DNA from: Spirodela intermedia | Lineage: Eukaryota > Streptophyta > Magnoliopsida > Alismatales > Araceae | Direction of reading: 5' to 3' | NCBI GenBank assembly: GCA_902729315.2 | Contig: LR746279.1 | Location: 3,876,001-3,940,000, forward strand | DNA: 64,000 nucleotides | Shown: one piece after another, positions 41,801-52,141 of the stretch | How positions within the stretch are numbered: the first letter of the stretch is position 1 | Layout: every line of letters begins with the position of its first letter | The notes under the pieces: model-generated | The model's database searches: none | What the model was told of the DNA's origin: nothing | What the model saw: only the letters and a program-made list of their open reading frames with translations | Program-made: the position numbers and the translations under genes

Positions 41801-44800
41801 AGTTGATTCACATCTGATTTACTGTTCAAATCAGGTACCATTGCTATTTTGGCCATTTAGTGCAAGTCTCATGTGAAAGATGCAATGCTTTGTGAAAACT
41901 GAAAGATCATTTCAGTCTGTCTGTTGCCATCATGCTCTTCTTGATCTAAGCTGAAGTATTCCTTGTCTCGCACACAGCACTCCTAGTATCTTACCTCTGT
42001 TTCTTGCCATCATTCTCATTTATTATTATTTGCGGGTCTCTCATTTTCCGGTTCAATTCCAAAAACAAGCTTGATTATATGGGGGTGTTTCTGCCTACCA
42101 AATTCCTCTAAAAGACCTGGAATCACCAACCCGTAAACGCAATGATACATTTTAAATACACTTCAAATTGATGAAAGATAAAGTCTGCCATTGAGGATGA
42201 GGCTTTATGAGGCAAGTAACTCAGTTTTTAGTTTAAAATATCATGAAAGGGATGTATATGTGCACTTTTCTCTTAAGAAAAAATCCCTTAAAAGAGTAGT
42301 GACTAACACAAAAGATAATAGTTTTCCTATTGTATAATACTTTTGGTTGATAAATGTTCGGCCTTAGGCATGCTTCTTCTTTTTCCAGTTTCTAAAACAT
42401 GATTTAGTCACTGTTCTTTCTGATACCAAAACTCCGATCCTCTTTGATTTTACAAAATAAATAACGTCACAAGGCCCAGGCTGCTAGTTTATATGCTTAT
42501 ATGCTCCACTAATTTACCTGCCCTTTTACCATCTTGTGTGCCCTATAGAACGCCTCCAGAAAATCGGCTGAGAGTAATAGATCAACACAATATATTTGGT
42601 CCTCCAGCCATACAACCCTTGGTCAGGTATGTGTGCGTAGAGGCACCCCTATCTGTCGAAATGCTAAAGAAGTTATCACTTCTGCATAGACTGCAAACTC
42701 AAGCATAAACGTCTGAGTGGAAAAAGAGATAAGGTTAGTCTAGCTTCTGTTCTTGCTTACGCCAAACTTGTCCCTGATACCTGTATTTGCATGCATCTGA
42801 AGATGTTAGCACAGTTCAGGTCCGACTCTCACTCCTTTAATCCTTAACCAAACCGTCACCAGGTCTCATGGGGTTTTCGTTGTCTTAAACTGATCATGAT
42901 CTTCATTTGTACGTGGTTTAGCATGATATAAGTAAAACATTTCCGTGACCTGTAGGCGGGGATGGAGAAGAGATGAAAAAGGGAAAGATCAACATGCTCA
43001 TAATGCACACCTTTATGTGGTTCAGATTACCCTGCTTTGATGGCCGCAATGAGCCCAGTATGTAGAGAAAGAGTTGGTTTATATAAGAGATGAGCTAACT
43101 AAATATGAGGATGATAGGGCAAGATATCCTGGCTAGCTTAGTGCCTTGGAAAACAGACTCCATAGTCAACATATCCCCCTGAATTGGAGCTCTAACATCT
43201 GCTTTTGCCGATGGCTAAGTCACGATCAACATCTGTCCTGCCAGACATTCAACTGGTGTCAACCTTGTTTCTGCTTTGGAGTTTCCTGGCGGGCATCCTA
43301 TTCCTGTCCTGGGTCCTGAAGATTGATGAACATGGAATAAATTTCAAAACATCTAAGTAGGGAAACTTATATCCATGATTAAACAGTTCAAAGCAGTGGA
43401 CGCTTCGAAACATGAAAAAGGCAGCGTTTCCCTACCTTGATAGTTTCACGTGTCAATTGACTGTCTCACGCTCTTCTATTGACATCCATGGAAGTGGTAA
43501 GATCCTATATAGACTCGCATGATAATCTCTTGTGAGGTTACCCTTGTTGCCTAATTTTCCTTGTTACCAGTGGAGTTTTGAAATTTACTTCAGCTGTGAC
43601 ATGACCCCTTAGCCAAGAGAGGAGCTTTCTGTCTGGAATGACCAATGTAAATTAGGCTCTTGTGTAATTCCCGCAAATAAATGCTAAAAGCTGTGTACTC
43701 TCTTGCATTCACAGACGCTAAATTAAGGATCCCAAAATAAAACCAGAAGGGTTCTTGGTTTGGAGACCCACCCAGGTTGTCATGAAAACTTGTGCGGTGG
43801 AAACTGGAGCATGCTTTTTTTTTTTGGGTTCTTCTTGTCATTCTGTAGACGTCTGTCTTTACGCAACTTACTACCTACAGCTACCTGTCAAAGTTTAGCC
43901 ACTTTATTTAGATTGTTCTTCACTGCTGTCTGTGTAGATTCTGTGATTATTTCTTTTCTTGTTGTGCCTTGTAGCAGGATGCTTGCATGTTTTCCCCTCA
44001 TTTTTCTTCGGTTAATCTGTGATTATGTGAAAATAAAAATTCCAATTTATTACCAGTTTCATGATGTTGATTCTATGTTAGTGTGAATTATCCTCCAAAG
44101 CCATTGTAAATCTGAATGTGCCATGGGAATTTCTTGTTCAAAACACAGACTCTTCACCACAGTCAGGGATTCGTTAGGTTTGACATACGATGTGTCCTTT
44201 GAACTGAGCCTATTTGATAGGCTTGATCTTGGGTGGTATGTGGTCTCAGTTACCTCTACTCCAAGCAAGGTATGGTTGCAAGTGCATAATCCATTGTTGT
44301 CTGGTATCTACCATTAATGTTTTAATGTCGTCCTTGCTTTGATCCTACTGAAGGTTAACAAGGCTGTAGATGCATGCAAGGGTGTTCTCAGAGGTTTACC
44401 GAGCAACAAAGTTTCCCAGCGGGAACTTGATCGGGTAACTACTCCCTCCCTCCACCATCATCCCCCCTGAAAAATGAAGAAGAGTATGCAAAAATGGCCC
44501 TGGGAAGCATGCATCCGAATATTTCATGCATATGCATCAGTTGGAACCAGATTCCAGTAGCTCTTGGCCCGGCTTTTCAGTTTGCAGTTTAGATCGTTGC
44601 ATACTGATTTATTAACTGCATTTTTTGAGGCATTTTGAAGGAAAATCTTTTTCAATCTGGTGCTTGCTTGCGTATTATTTTAGCGACACTTGCATATATA
44701 ATCCCATCAGTTTATTAGGAATCATGGTGAACTTGAGTCATAATGTCCTCAAAGCCGATCCTTGTTCTTATCCCTTCTATTTCCTTTGAATACTAACAGG

Positions 44801-45581
44801 CCAAAAGGACTCTTCTGATGAGACATGAAGCCGAAACCAAGTCCAATCCTTACTGGTTGGGATTACTGGCGCATTTGCAAGCTTCTTCTGTTCCAAGAAA
44901 GGTGAAAAGGGTCGACATCTTGTTGATTATTCTTCTACGCCCTCCCTTGTTATGTATGAATTCACCCCAAATTTTAGGGCATACTTTTATTTTCTAAGAA
45001 CAGCTGGGGGTAGCCGTCGATTTTCCCTCTAAGCTGAGAGATTCAGTTATGTAGACCTTCCTACCGCAGTTTCGTTCTTAGGATTTGATACTGTTAAGAC
45101 TATTTCTTTTTGGATTGTACAACTTGTTCATAACCTATTGACTCTAAAGACGATGGCTCTTGATGGTGTTTTCCTTTTGTGTATGGAATTTAGGACATCT
45201 CGTGCATCAAAGACTTGATTTTTCTATACGAAGCCGCCACCGTTGACGATATACACGTCGCCTACGAGACTTTGAAGGTTGACGAGGAATCTTTGTTTGC
45301 TTGTGTCGGAGTTGCCGGGAACCGAGGCGAAGAGGTTGCCGGTAAGATGTCCATGCAAGCAGCCTAACTAAAGTAAATCTAAATTTGGGAATCTTTGTGA
45401 CGGCATGATGATGAATGGGATGCCCATTTCTAAGTTGGGATCGTTTAGTGTCCACTCACCCTGACATCTAATGCTTCTACCTGTGGTAGCGGCTGCTGAA
45501 GAGGAGGAAGCAGAGATGGGGCAACATGGGATGATCCCAGTTGGGCGTGGGCTGTCGACAATGACACGACCCACAACATGA
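14899..45581 (+). CDS. SPP: Chloroplast stromal processing peptidase (M16 zinc metallopeptidase)
   Basis: SPP cuts transit peptides from precursors imported into the chloroplast stroma. The 24 exons assembled here (listed separately) join without a frame break into 1273 residues, close to the roughly 1265 of the Arabidopsis protein. Residues 1 to about 140 are Ser- and Arg-rich with few acids, as expected of a transit peptide, and are poorly conserved. The inverted zinc motif HMIEH is at 243-247: H243 and H247 bind zinc and E246 is the catalytic base. E324, 77 residues after H247, fits the third zinc ligand of the family. The second M16 half begins with VGGGRAAE near 797-804 and has the [10 protein letters not shown] block at 1099-1108. 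The C-terminus ends [12 protein letters not shown], as remembered for SPP. The start ATG lies just after a CT tract, and its frame joins exon 2 in phase. No key residue is missing, so the gene looks functional. Confidence 0.96.
17664..20915 (+). other. SPP intron 3, no embedded gene seen
   Basis: A 3252-base intron between GTAAGG and TTATAG. Open frames in it are short and on both strands, with no recognisable protein. Its composition is ordinary AT-rich plant intron. Confidence 0.75.
21115..23494 (+). other. SPP intron 4, possible retrotransposon repeat fragment
   Basis: A 2380-base intron. The stretch at about 22030-22640 is less AT-rich and purine/pyrimidine-structured in a way that resembles a solo terminal repeat, but no target duplication or second copy was found. 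No coding capacity was recognised. Confidence 0.4.
23543..27166 (+). other. SPP intron 5, probably enlarged by insertions
   Basis: The second longest SPP intron, 3624 bases, follows the 48-base exon 5. The stretches at about 24440-24930 and 25720-26340 are richer in GC than the flanks and could be inserted repeat DNA. No domain was identified and no flanking target duplication was found, so the origin is unproven. Confidence 0.4.
27275..27401 (+). other. GC-AG intron in SPP (intron 6)
   Basis: A 127-base intron that begins CAG|GCAAGG and ends TTTTTAACAG|CTC. Splicing here gives the conserved SPP sequence [16 protein letters not shown]. No GT donor nearby would keep both the frame and that sequence. 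GC-AG introns make up roughly one percent of plant introns and usually have an otherwise strong donor, as here. Confidence 0.9.
38821..38880. repeat. 30-base tandem duplication in SPP intron 18
   Basis: Two adjacent 30-base units, each ending AAGTCTCAACAGGGC, differ at only a few positions. Confidence 0.9.
39449..44148 (+). other. SPP intron 19, 4.7 kb
   Basis: The longest intron of the gene, between the conserved AEIINS-R and LFTTVRDS segments, from CCAG|GTGAAA to CACAG|ACTC. It contains no recognisable gene on either strand. Two internal segments are flanked by splice-like sites (41403-41440 and 42549-42626); the second is listed on its own. Confidence 0.85.
42549..42626 (+). other. Candidate in-frame cassette exon inside SPP intron 19
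   Basis: A 78-base segment preceded by CCCTATAG and followed by CAG|GTATGT, a near-perfect donor. Entered in phase 2 from exon 19 and left in phase 2 into exon 20, it would stay open and add 26 residues ([20 protein letters not shown] and six more) between AEIINSR and LFTTV. The SPP family as I know it has no insert there, so the main transcript should skip it. It may simply be chance. Confidence 0.25.
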
Positions 45582-48400
45582 GCTCCACACAACATGCAGG
45601 AATTTGTGCCCCACACCCACGCTGACCACCAACCAGTTCATCAGATCAGTGCCCGCCCAAATGGATCTCCCTTCTACTTCCTGCCCGGTTTTATCATTCC
45701 CATTGGTGCATGCTTCAAGATTAGCCCGCTGCCCTCCTTAAGAAGGTATTTCTCTGCTCCTCTTCCATTTCCGCTGGCCTCCTGTTATGTTTCCAGTCAA
45801 CTCTGGAAAGCGAATTCTTATTGACTTTAGTTTTGCCTTTTTGAGGACGTTTAGGACCCACCATCATCCCCTGTGCTGAGATGAGAGGCAATTGCTCCTC
45901 TAATTCATACACGCTTTCCTTGTATCCGCATCCGGGCAATCGAGGTCAGCTGTACTCCAGATATCCATATATAATATATATATATCCACCAATCTCACAG
46001 ACGAAGCCCATGATTCTTTTTTTTCTTTTTTTTTTTCTTGCTAATATTAAGTTGCATTATTTCTTGTCATATTGTCTCAAGCTCACTGTCTGCCCAATAT
46101 TAAGTTACGCTGGTTTCATGTAATGATCTCAATCTTTCAAGGGAAAACCATGTTGCTCTTTGTTTTACCAACAATGCTGCTGCTGCTGCTGCTTCATACT
46201 TAGATGGTACTAAGAAGGGCCCCTCTTTGCTGCTTGATTTAGTGTAGTCATGTGACCGCCTCCAATGGGGTTATGTTTGGAGCAAGTGGTCTGGTGTTCC
46301 GAAAAACCTCAGCCAGTCAACCTGGGAACATGGGAGGAGAGATTGTGCACAGAAGTATGCCATGGACATCATTTTCTTTGCGACTGACTTTGCTCGGAAG
46401 GGAGAAAGTTCTTGGGCAAATAGTTGAGAGAGAGAGAGAGAGAATGGAGCACCTGGCTGCCCCTGATCATCCTAGGAGTTCCTTGCTAAGCCTAACTAGT
46501 AGCACCTTCTCCTTTTTCTTTTCATCTTAATTAATGAAAAAATTAAATCTGACTTTGTGTTATTAATATTATTTACTAGAATAAGTAACAATCATATGGT
46601 CTAAATCTCATAGGATCTGGAAGGCCTAATGTGGGGCAAAACGAGATATGGTATGAAAAAATACTCTCAACAATTATTGAAGTAAAGTGAGCCTATGATT
46701 GAATAAAATACTCTCAATTGTTGTGACTCTCCCAATGAAATTGGTTCTGAGAAGTCAACCCTTATATCATTTTGCTATATAATTGAAAATTGTGAAGTTA
46801 TTTTCCTAGTTTGCAGCCAAGCCCAACATGGTTGAGATTAAGATTGTAATCAGGATGCCCCATATTTCTTTAAAAACATTTTTTCTCATGGTGAGATGGT
46901 CGAATTTCATTGATTTCCATCAGATCAATTAGATACATGGAAAATGTTTTTATTTTTATTTTTTTATCGGACTCAACTCCTAGAGATTTGCTTTCATAAA
47001 TATAGATAAGGACACGAGGATCATCCTAAATCTTAGAGGATATAAGAATAACTTGGTGATTATATTTTCTCATTTGATTCGTAAGTAGCCTCTTTACATA
47101 AAAGAAAATTCAGGTTTGCTAATTTATCAATTTTACTAAGATTTCATGATTTCTAAGCTTAATAAATCTCTTTCAATTTTCAAACCGTAAACCACAATCT
47201 CTGAACATCTCTGAAAAGGGTTTTCATATTTGTTCCAAGAAAGTAGACATTTTCATATTATTATTATTATTTGTAAAAAATGCTCAGGGTTTAAGATACC
47301 CACACCAAAGGGCATGATAATTGCCGTTTTACCGAAAAGAAAAAAACTCTTAAGTTGGTATTTTTGGAACGAGGGGAAGATCGTTTGAAAAGCTTTCAAC
47401 ATCTACAATGACGGTGTGCTTCTTCAAAAGTCATACATTTGATAACAATGAATGGGCCCATCCGCTCGTTCCACAGGTACTCTGTCATCTCCTCAGAGTG
47501 ATAAGGACTTTTCTTCCCCTCCACAGACACCTTGCTGGAGGTGGGCCTTCTCGGAGAAGTCAAACATCATCATTTCTCTCTCTCTCACTTACTCTCTTCT
47601 ATATCCACCCATATCTTAATTCTTTTAGTGTGGCCAAAAGCTAGCACCGTTCTGAGACAGCACGCGATAAGAGTCGGAAATCGTTCAATGAGTTGATGGG
47701 GTGGACTCATCAATAACCCATTTGGTTAGATGAAGAAGTTGACCATGCTAAGGAGCTTAATGCCATTCTTATATTCCCAACTTTCGCCTTCTTGGGTCTT
47801 TTATATGATACAAGTCCTTCGTATTTATTATTTTCTGTCATATTTATTCTGGCCTCTCATTTCCTTCATATTTGTTGATTTTTTCTTTAATATTTCACAT
47901 GAGAGAAGTCCTTCATATTTATTTATTTATTTTGGCTACGGAATGATTAAAAGTCAATACAATAATTTGCCTTCCAGTCTATTTTCTTCTTGCTGAGTTT
48001 GCTTCATATGGGGGTGAGAGTCAACTCCACGGGTCAATTTGTTCACCCAAAATAGAAAAATGAACCAGTTGGCTCGCCTTTGACCCCATGTTTTATCGTG
48101 GGAAGCAAGGCATTAGAACAGCGATAAGAAGATCATGGCAGTTGACCAAACATCTTACAGTCGTTGAAGTCAGCCATGGGTAAGACAGTAGTTGAAGCTC
48201 GGTGCCGTGCTGCAGACAGCCTGGTCAGCTCCTTTCGAGAAATCGGCAGACGAAGATTATTACTAGGTGAGAGGTTGGCTTCAGCTAGCAGCCAGATTGA
48301 TGCCTTGCAGAGAGCACAGCAGAAAGATGACAAGTTCAGCCATGCGGAGTGCAGTTCATTCTGCCGTGGTGAAATCTCTCTCTCTCCCTTGATCTCTCTC
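45582..48400. other. SPP 3' end and intergenic DNA, no gene recognised
   Basis: The first few hundred bases after the SPP stop (45579-45581) are presumably its 3' untranslated region; no canonical AATAAA was found close to it. A short (GA)n run lies at about 46427-46442. The rest is AT-rich with short open frames only. Confidence 0.5.
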
Positions 48401-48403
48401 TTT

Positions 48404-48490
48404 CTCTCACGATAGGTTGCCCGAGGATCTATCTCCCTCTCACTCTCTCTCACGAGAGGTTGCAACCGGATCTCTCTCTCTCTCTCTATC
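48404..48490. repeat. CT-rich stretch with a 43-base imperfect direct repeat
   Basis: CTCTCACGATAGGTTGC at 48404-48420 recurs as CTCTCACGAGAGGTTGC at 48447-48463, one base different, within DNA made mostly of CT runs. It is upstream of the DnaJ promoter and of unknown role. Confidence 0.75.
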
Positions 48491-48773
48491 ACCCCTGCCT
48501 GCACGTCACAACCATCCGCATGAGCACTGCCAGCCACTGCTTTCTCTCTGTCGCTCTCTTCATGATCGTCAAAGAAGGTACGTGGAAAGTTCTCAGAAAA
48601 AACGCTGACCCGGCGTCTAGATCTTGACCGTCGTCATACTACGCTGACCAACGACTCTTCTCTTCCGCCTCCGCGTGGCCAGCGCGGAAGAGCCGCGTCT
48701 CCCAGACGGCTTCTCACGTCATCATATCCATCCACAAACCAGCGGGCCCCAGCGGGCCTGGGATAGAAGGCAC

Positions 48774-48871
48774 TGGGCTTTACCTGGGCCCGGCCCGAAA
48801 GCGCCGCACAGCTGTCCCTCACCACTGCTCAAAAGCTAATAGAGGACCCTTCCTTTCCGGACCCAGGCCCA
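48774..48871 (+). promoter_or_regulatory. Cluster of site II-like TGGGCY motifs, DnaJ promoter
   Basis: TGGGCT at 48774-48779, TGGGCC at 48785-48790, and GGCCCA (TGGGCC on the other strand) at 48866-48871. Such clusters are known in plant promoters of housekeeping, ribosomal and mitochondrial-protein genes, where TCP factors bind. They lie about 125-220 bases before the CT tract in the DnaJ leader. An ACGT-core word (CACGTCA) is nearby at about 48715. Their use here is inferred. Confidence 0.5.
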
Positions 48872-48993
48872 TTACAGGCCCGTTAACCAACCCATCACAT
48901 TTTTTATTAATTCGGAAATAAATAAATATTCTGTCCGGAATGACTATCTGTAAATAATACGAATATAATCAGACTTTGTACGACGCTTTCGTT

Positions 48994-49018
48994 TCTTCTC
49001 TCTCTCTCTCTCTTCTCT
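48994..49018. repeat. CT tract in the DnaJ 5' leader
   Basis: About ten TC units with short extensions lie 265 bases before the DnaJ start codon, where transcription probably begins. Confidence 0.8.
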
Positions 49019-49282
49019 GTTCGAGCCATTTTGTAGCAAGGGATCAGTTGCAGCAGCGCGTGCTGGGGATTCCATTGCGGCGGCGTCCTGTGATCCCTCG
49101 GAGGTGATCTCGATCGCGTTGGCTGGTCTTGATCGATCGGTTTTCCGCCGGAGGTAGGTAAACGGTGGGCGATCGAGCGATCAGATTTTGGTGCGGAAAG
49201 AAGACGTCAAATTGAGTCAAAGCGGAAGGGCGGATTGCGGAAGGGAGGCAGCGGGGTAGGACGAGGAGGCGCTTGTTGCCCG

Positions 49283-52094
49283 ATGGTGAAGGAGACAGAA
49301 TATTATGATGTGCTCGGGGTCAGGTCCGATGCCACTGAGGCAGAGATCAAGAAGGCGTACTATATTAAGGTCCTTTGCAAAATCTCTTGGTTGCTCTTCC
49401 GTTTGCTTTTTTCTCGTTTAGGTCGTCCATATGTGACACTTCTCTTATGCTCATGCACAATTGGACATCGCTGATGTACTACTTATTGCTTGTTGAATTG
49501 TTCGTATAAATTCGTGGACGAAGATATGTTGCAATCTCCGGCTTACCTATGGTCCTTCTGCGCACTGTTACGTTCCTTCAGACGCCTATTTTTTTCCTTT
49601 TTATCAGACACAGAGGCTTTGGTGTGCTGTGGGCGTTAGAGAGAGCTCTAGACGATACCGGCCAATTTTGATTACGATTTTTTTTTACAACCGACTGTGC
49701 ACCCAGGGGTTTCTAGCAGAGGAAAATGAACCCCATGTTGGGTTTGATCTCTTATTTGCATTGGATCTAAACTTGCTTACACTAGTAAATTATATATGTA
49801 TGGAAGTATATTTATTTATAAAATATGCAATATTTTCTACATGGATACTTTTAAATATTTTCTACATGGATACTTTTAAATATTTTCAAATATAACGAAT
49901 ATAACATCTACTTACTCATGTTTGAAAAGATATAAATTATGTTTTTGAGAGATTAAATTTTTGTTTAAATTTTAGATCCCTAAACTTACCTGATGCTGAC
50001 AATTTTAGCTGCCCTTCTTTTTTTTCTTTTTTTTTTCTTTCACTTTGCGATTAATTCACATTGAATTCCGTGGGAAAGGTGAGCGATAGCTGTACAAAAT
50101 GACAATGTTAAAGATGGGTTACGCATGTTGATCCTGTTGTAAATTTGATATAGTTTTCAATACTATGATCTTTTAAGGTGTATCTTTTCCTCTTTGCAAG
50201 TTTGACACGTTTCTCATTCCCTGTTAAAACCATGTTCGTGATATAGGAGAGCTTTACACTGGACCGTAGAAATGTAAACTGTCTTATCCTTATATATATT
50301 TGTATAATCAAAATATATGAATTTGTGACTGCACATTATAGAACACACGTGAACGAGTTGTTATAATAGCCTTAGTTGTGCTATTGTGTCATCTTGTTAG
50401 TAGGCAAATGTTGTTCGATCGGTGGGATGCCCAAAGCTATCATTACAAAAGGATTATAGGTCATCTGAAGATCATTTGGCTTTATTGGGTAGATATATTT
50501 TACGATTGGGAGGTGTTCTTGCATGTCATATATGAATTTTGTTTTTTAAGAAGCACATATTTCTCTTTTAGAAGACTGTAGAGGAGTATTGATACTTTAT
50601 AGCTTATTTCATCAGGTAGCTTTCTTTCCATCCTTGAGCTGGTTCAGTGTCCTTTGAATGGATTGAAGTGTCTTCTGTTTACTCTTAATAAAGAGTGGGG
50701 TAGGTTGGTATAAACATGTAGATTTCTGCATTGTCAGTTTTTTGCTACTCTAGGCGAGGATTCTTCTCCCTACATTTTCATTTTCTAATTTTATAAGGTA
50801 CATGTAATTTTTTTCTTTGTGAGGAGTGATACGTTTTACTTTTATGCCTAGAGATGGTTTTGCGTGTTGCCCGTAGTCCATGGCGTGGTTCAAGAAATCA
50901 CAATAAATAGAGCTTTTGTGGTCAAAATCTCTGGGGCGTTTCTGAGACTATGCCGGTTTGCTGTTAAGACCCAAGAGAAAAAGGAAAGAAATGATGTTTC
51001 TTGTATGTTCATCTCTCTTTTTTGTGGTAGAACATATTTCATCTCTTCGTTGAAATTGCACTGTTGCATATGGTAAACTTGGTGGTCTCAACTTATCCAT
51101 TTATTTTTGTTTATATTAGGCAAAGCAAGTACATCCAGACAAAAATCCAAATGATCCGCAAGCTGCACATAAGTTTCAGGTATCATTCAGAGTGAACAGT
51201 CTTTATTTGGATGATCAATATCTTCACTGAACTATGATGATGTAACTTGATTATTTTAGAAAAAATCAAATTTACTCAATATCATGTTTTTGAATCACAT
51301 GTTTCTGTCTACTAAAATATTTTTTTGATTGCTTATAAGGACTATTAGCTTACCGCACTTGCCCTGTGTGTACTTGCTTACTGCAACTTTGTGAGATATG
51401 GCATCCAGTTGTCAGATAATTTTTAAATCCTATGATCCAGCCACATTTATGCCTTCTTTTAATTGTTGTTGTCACAGTTCTTTGGGGATGCGTATGCACA
51501 TCTTCATTTGGATACATAATCATGATCCTTGTCGGATGAAGGTTCAACTTTCATTTTTGATTGAAGATTTCACAATCTGTTAAATGCTTTAAATTTCATA
51601 GTAAATATTATCTAATTGGTAAAATCGTTTGAAAACTGTCATCATATTTTCTTGCTTTAAACCATCTACTATGTTCTTATGTGGAGCATTTCACTGCATT
51701 AACCAGTATCCTAGGATGAACGAGTTTGTACTGATTCTCAGGCTCAATTTCATTACTGCTATTTTGGTTGGACTGTTTTTTGGGCATGATGCTGAGCAGT
51801 TTCTTCAATCCTCATTTTGATGGTATTCCAGCGAGAGAAAGCTTGATGCTTCACATTTGTTCCCAACCATTATTTCTAGTTTTTTGGCTATGTTACTGAT
51901 GGGTATTTTTTTGTGAACGTGTTTATGTTACAATGTTAATGCTACTAGGAACTTTGGTTCTTGGCTTCATAAGTTGGTTTCTTTCCACAATTGTCAAGTG
52001 GAAAGTCTCTTGGTCGTTAACAACTAATCTTGATTTATTCAGAAGTATTGTTGAAAATATGATAGCACCCTTTTCTTTATAGGGCTTAGTGCAA

Positions 52095-52141
<47 letters not shown>

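Larger units (their letters stand above)
14899..45581 (+). other. SPP: Exon map of the SPP gene (24 coding exons)
   Basis: Coding exons: 14899-15080, 15697-15937, 17428-17663, 20916-21114, 23495-23542, 27167-27274, 27402-27590, 27708-28013, 28389-28490, 29276-29410, 30378-30602, 30860-31063, 32345-32515, 34282-34431, 35375-35512, 35928-36155, 36322-36474, 37891-38017, 39313-39448, 44149-44269, 44354-44434, 44800-44901, 45194-45341, 45490-45581. They total 3822 bases. Most introns are phase 0; introns 1, 3 and 19 are phase 2, and introns 18 and 23 are phase 1. All have AG acceptors, and all donors are GT except intron 6 (GC). Boundaries were chosen by reading frame, splice consensus and agreement with the remembered SPP protein. 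Those of exons 1-2 are the least certain because that part is not conserved. Exon 5 is only 48 bases. Confidence 0.88.

Noticed and set aside
49235-49282. A 16-codon N-terminal extension of the DnaJ protein
   Set aside because: The upstream start would be TTG. The first in-frame ATG is at 49283, and known homologues begin [12 protein letters not shown] there.
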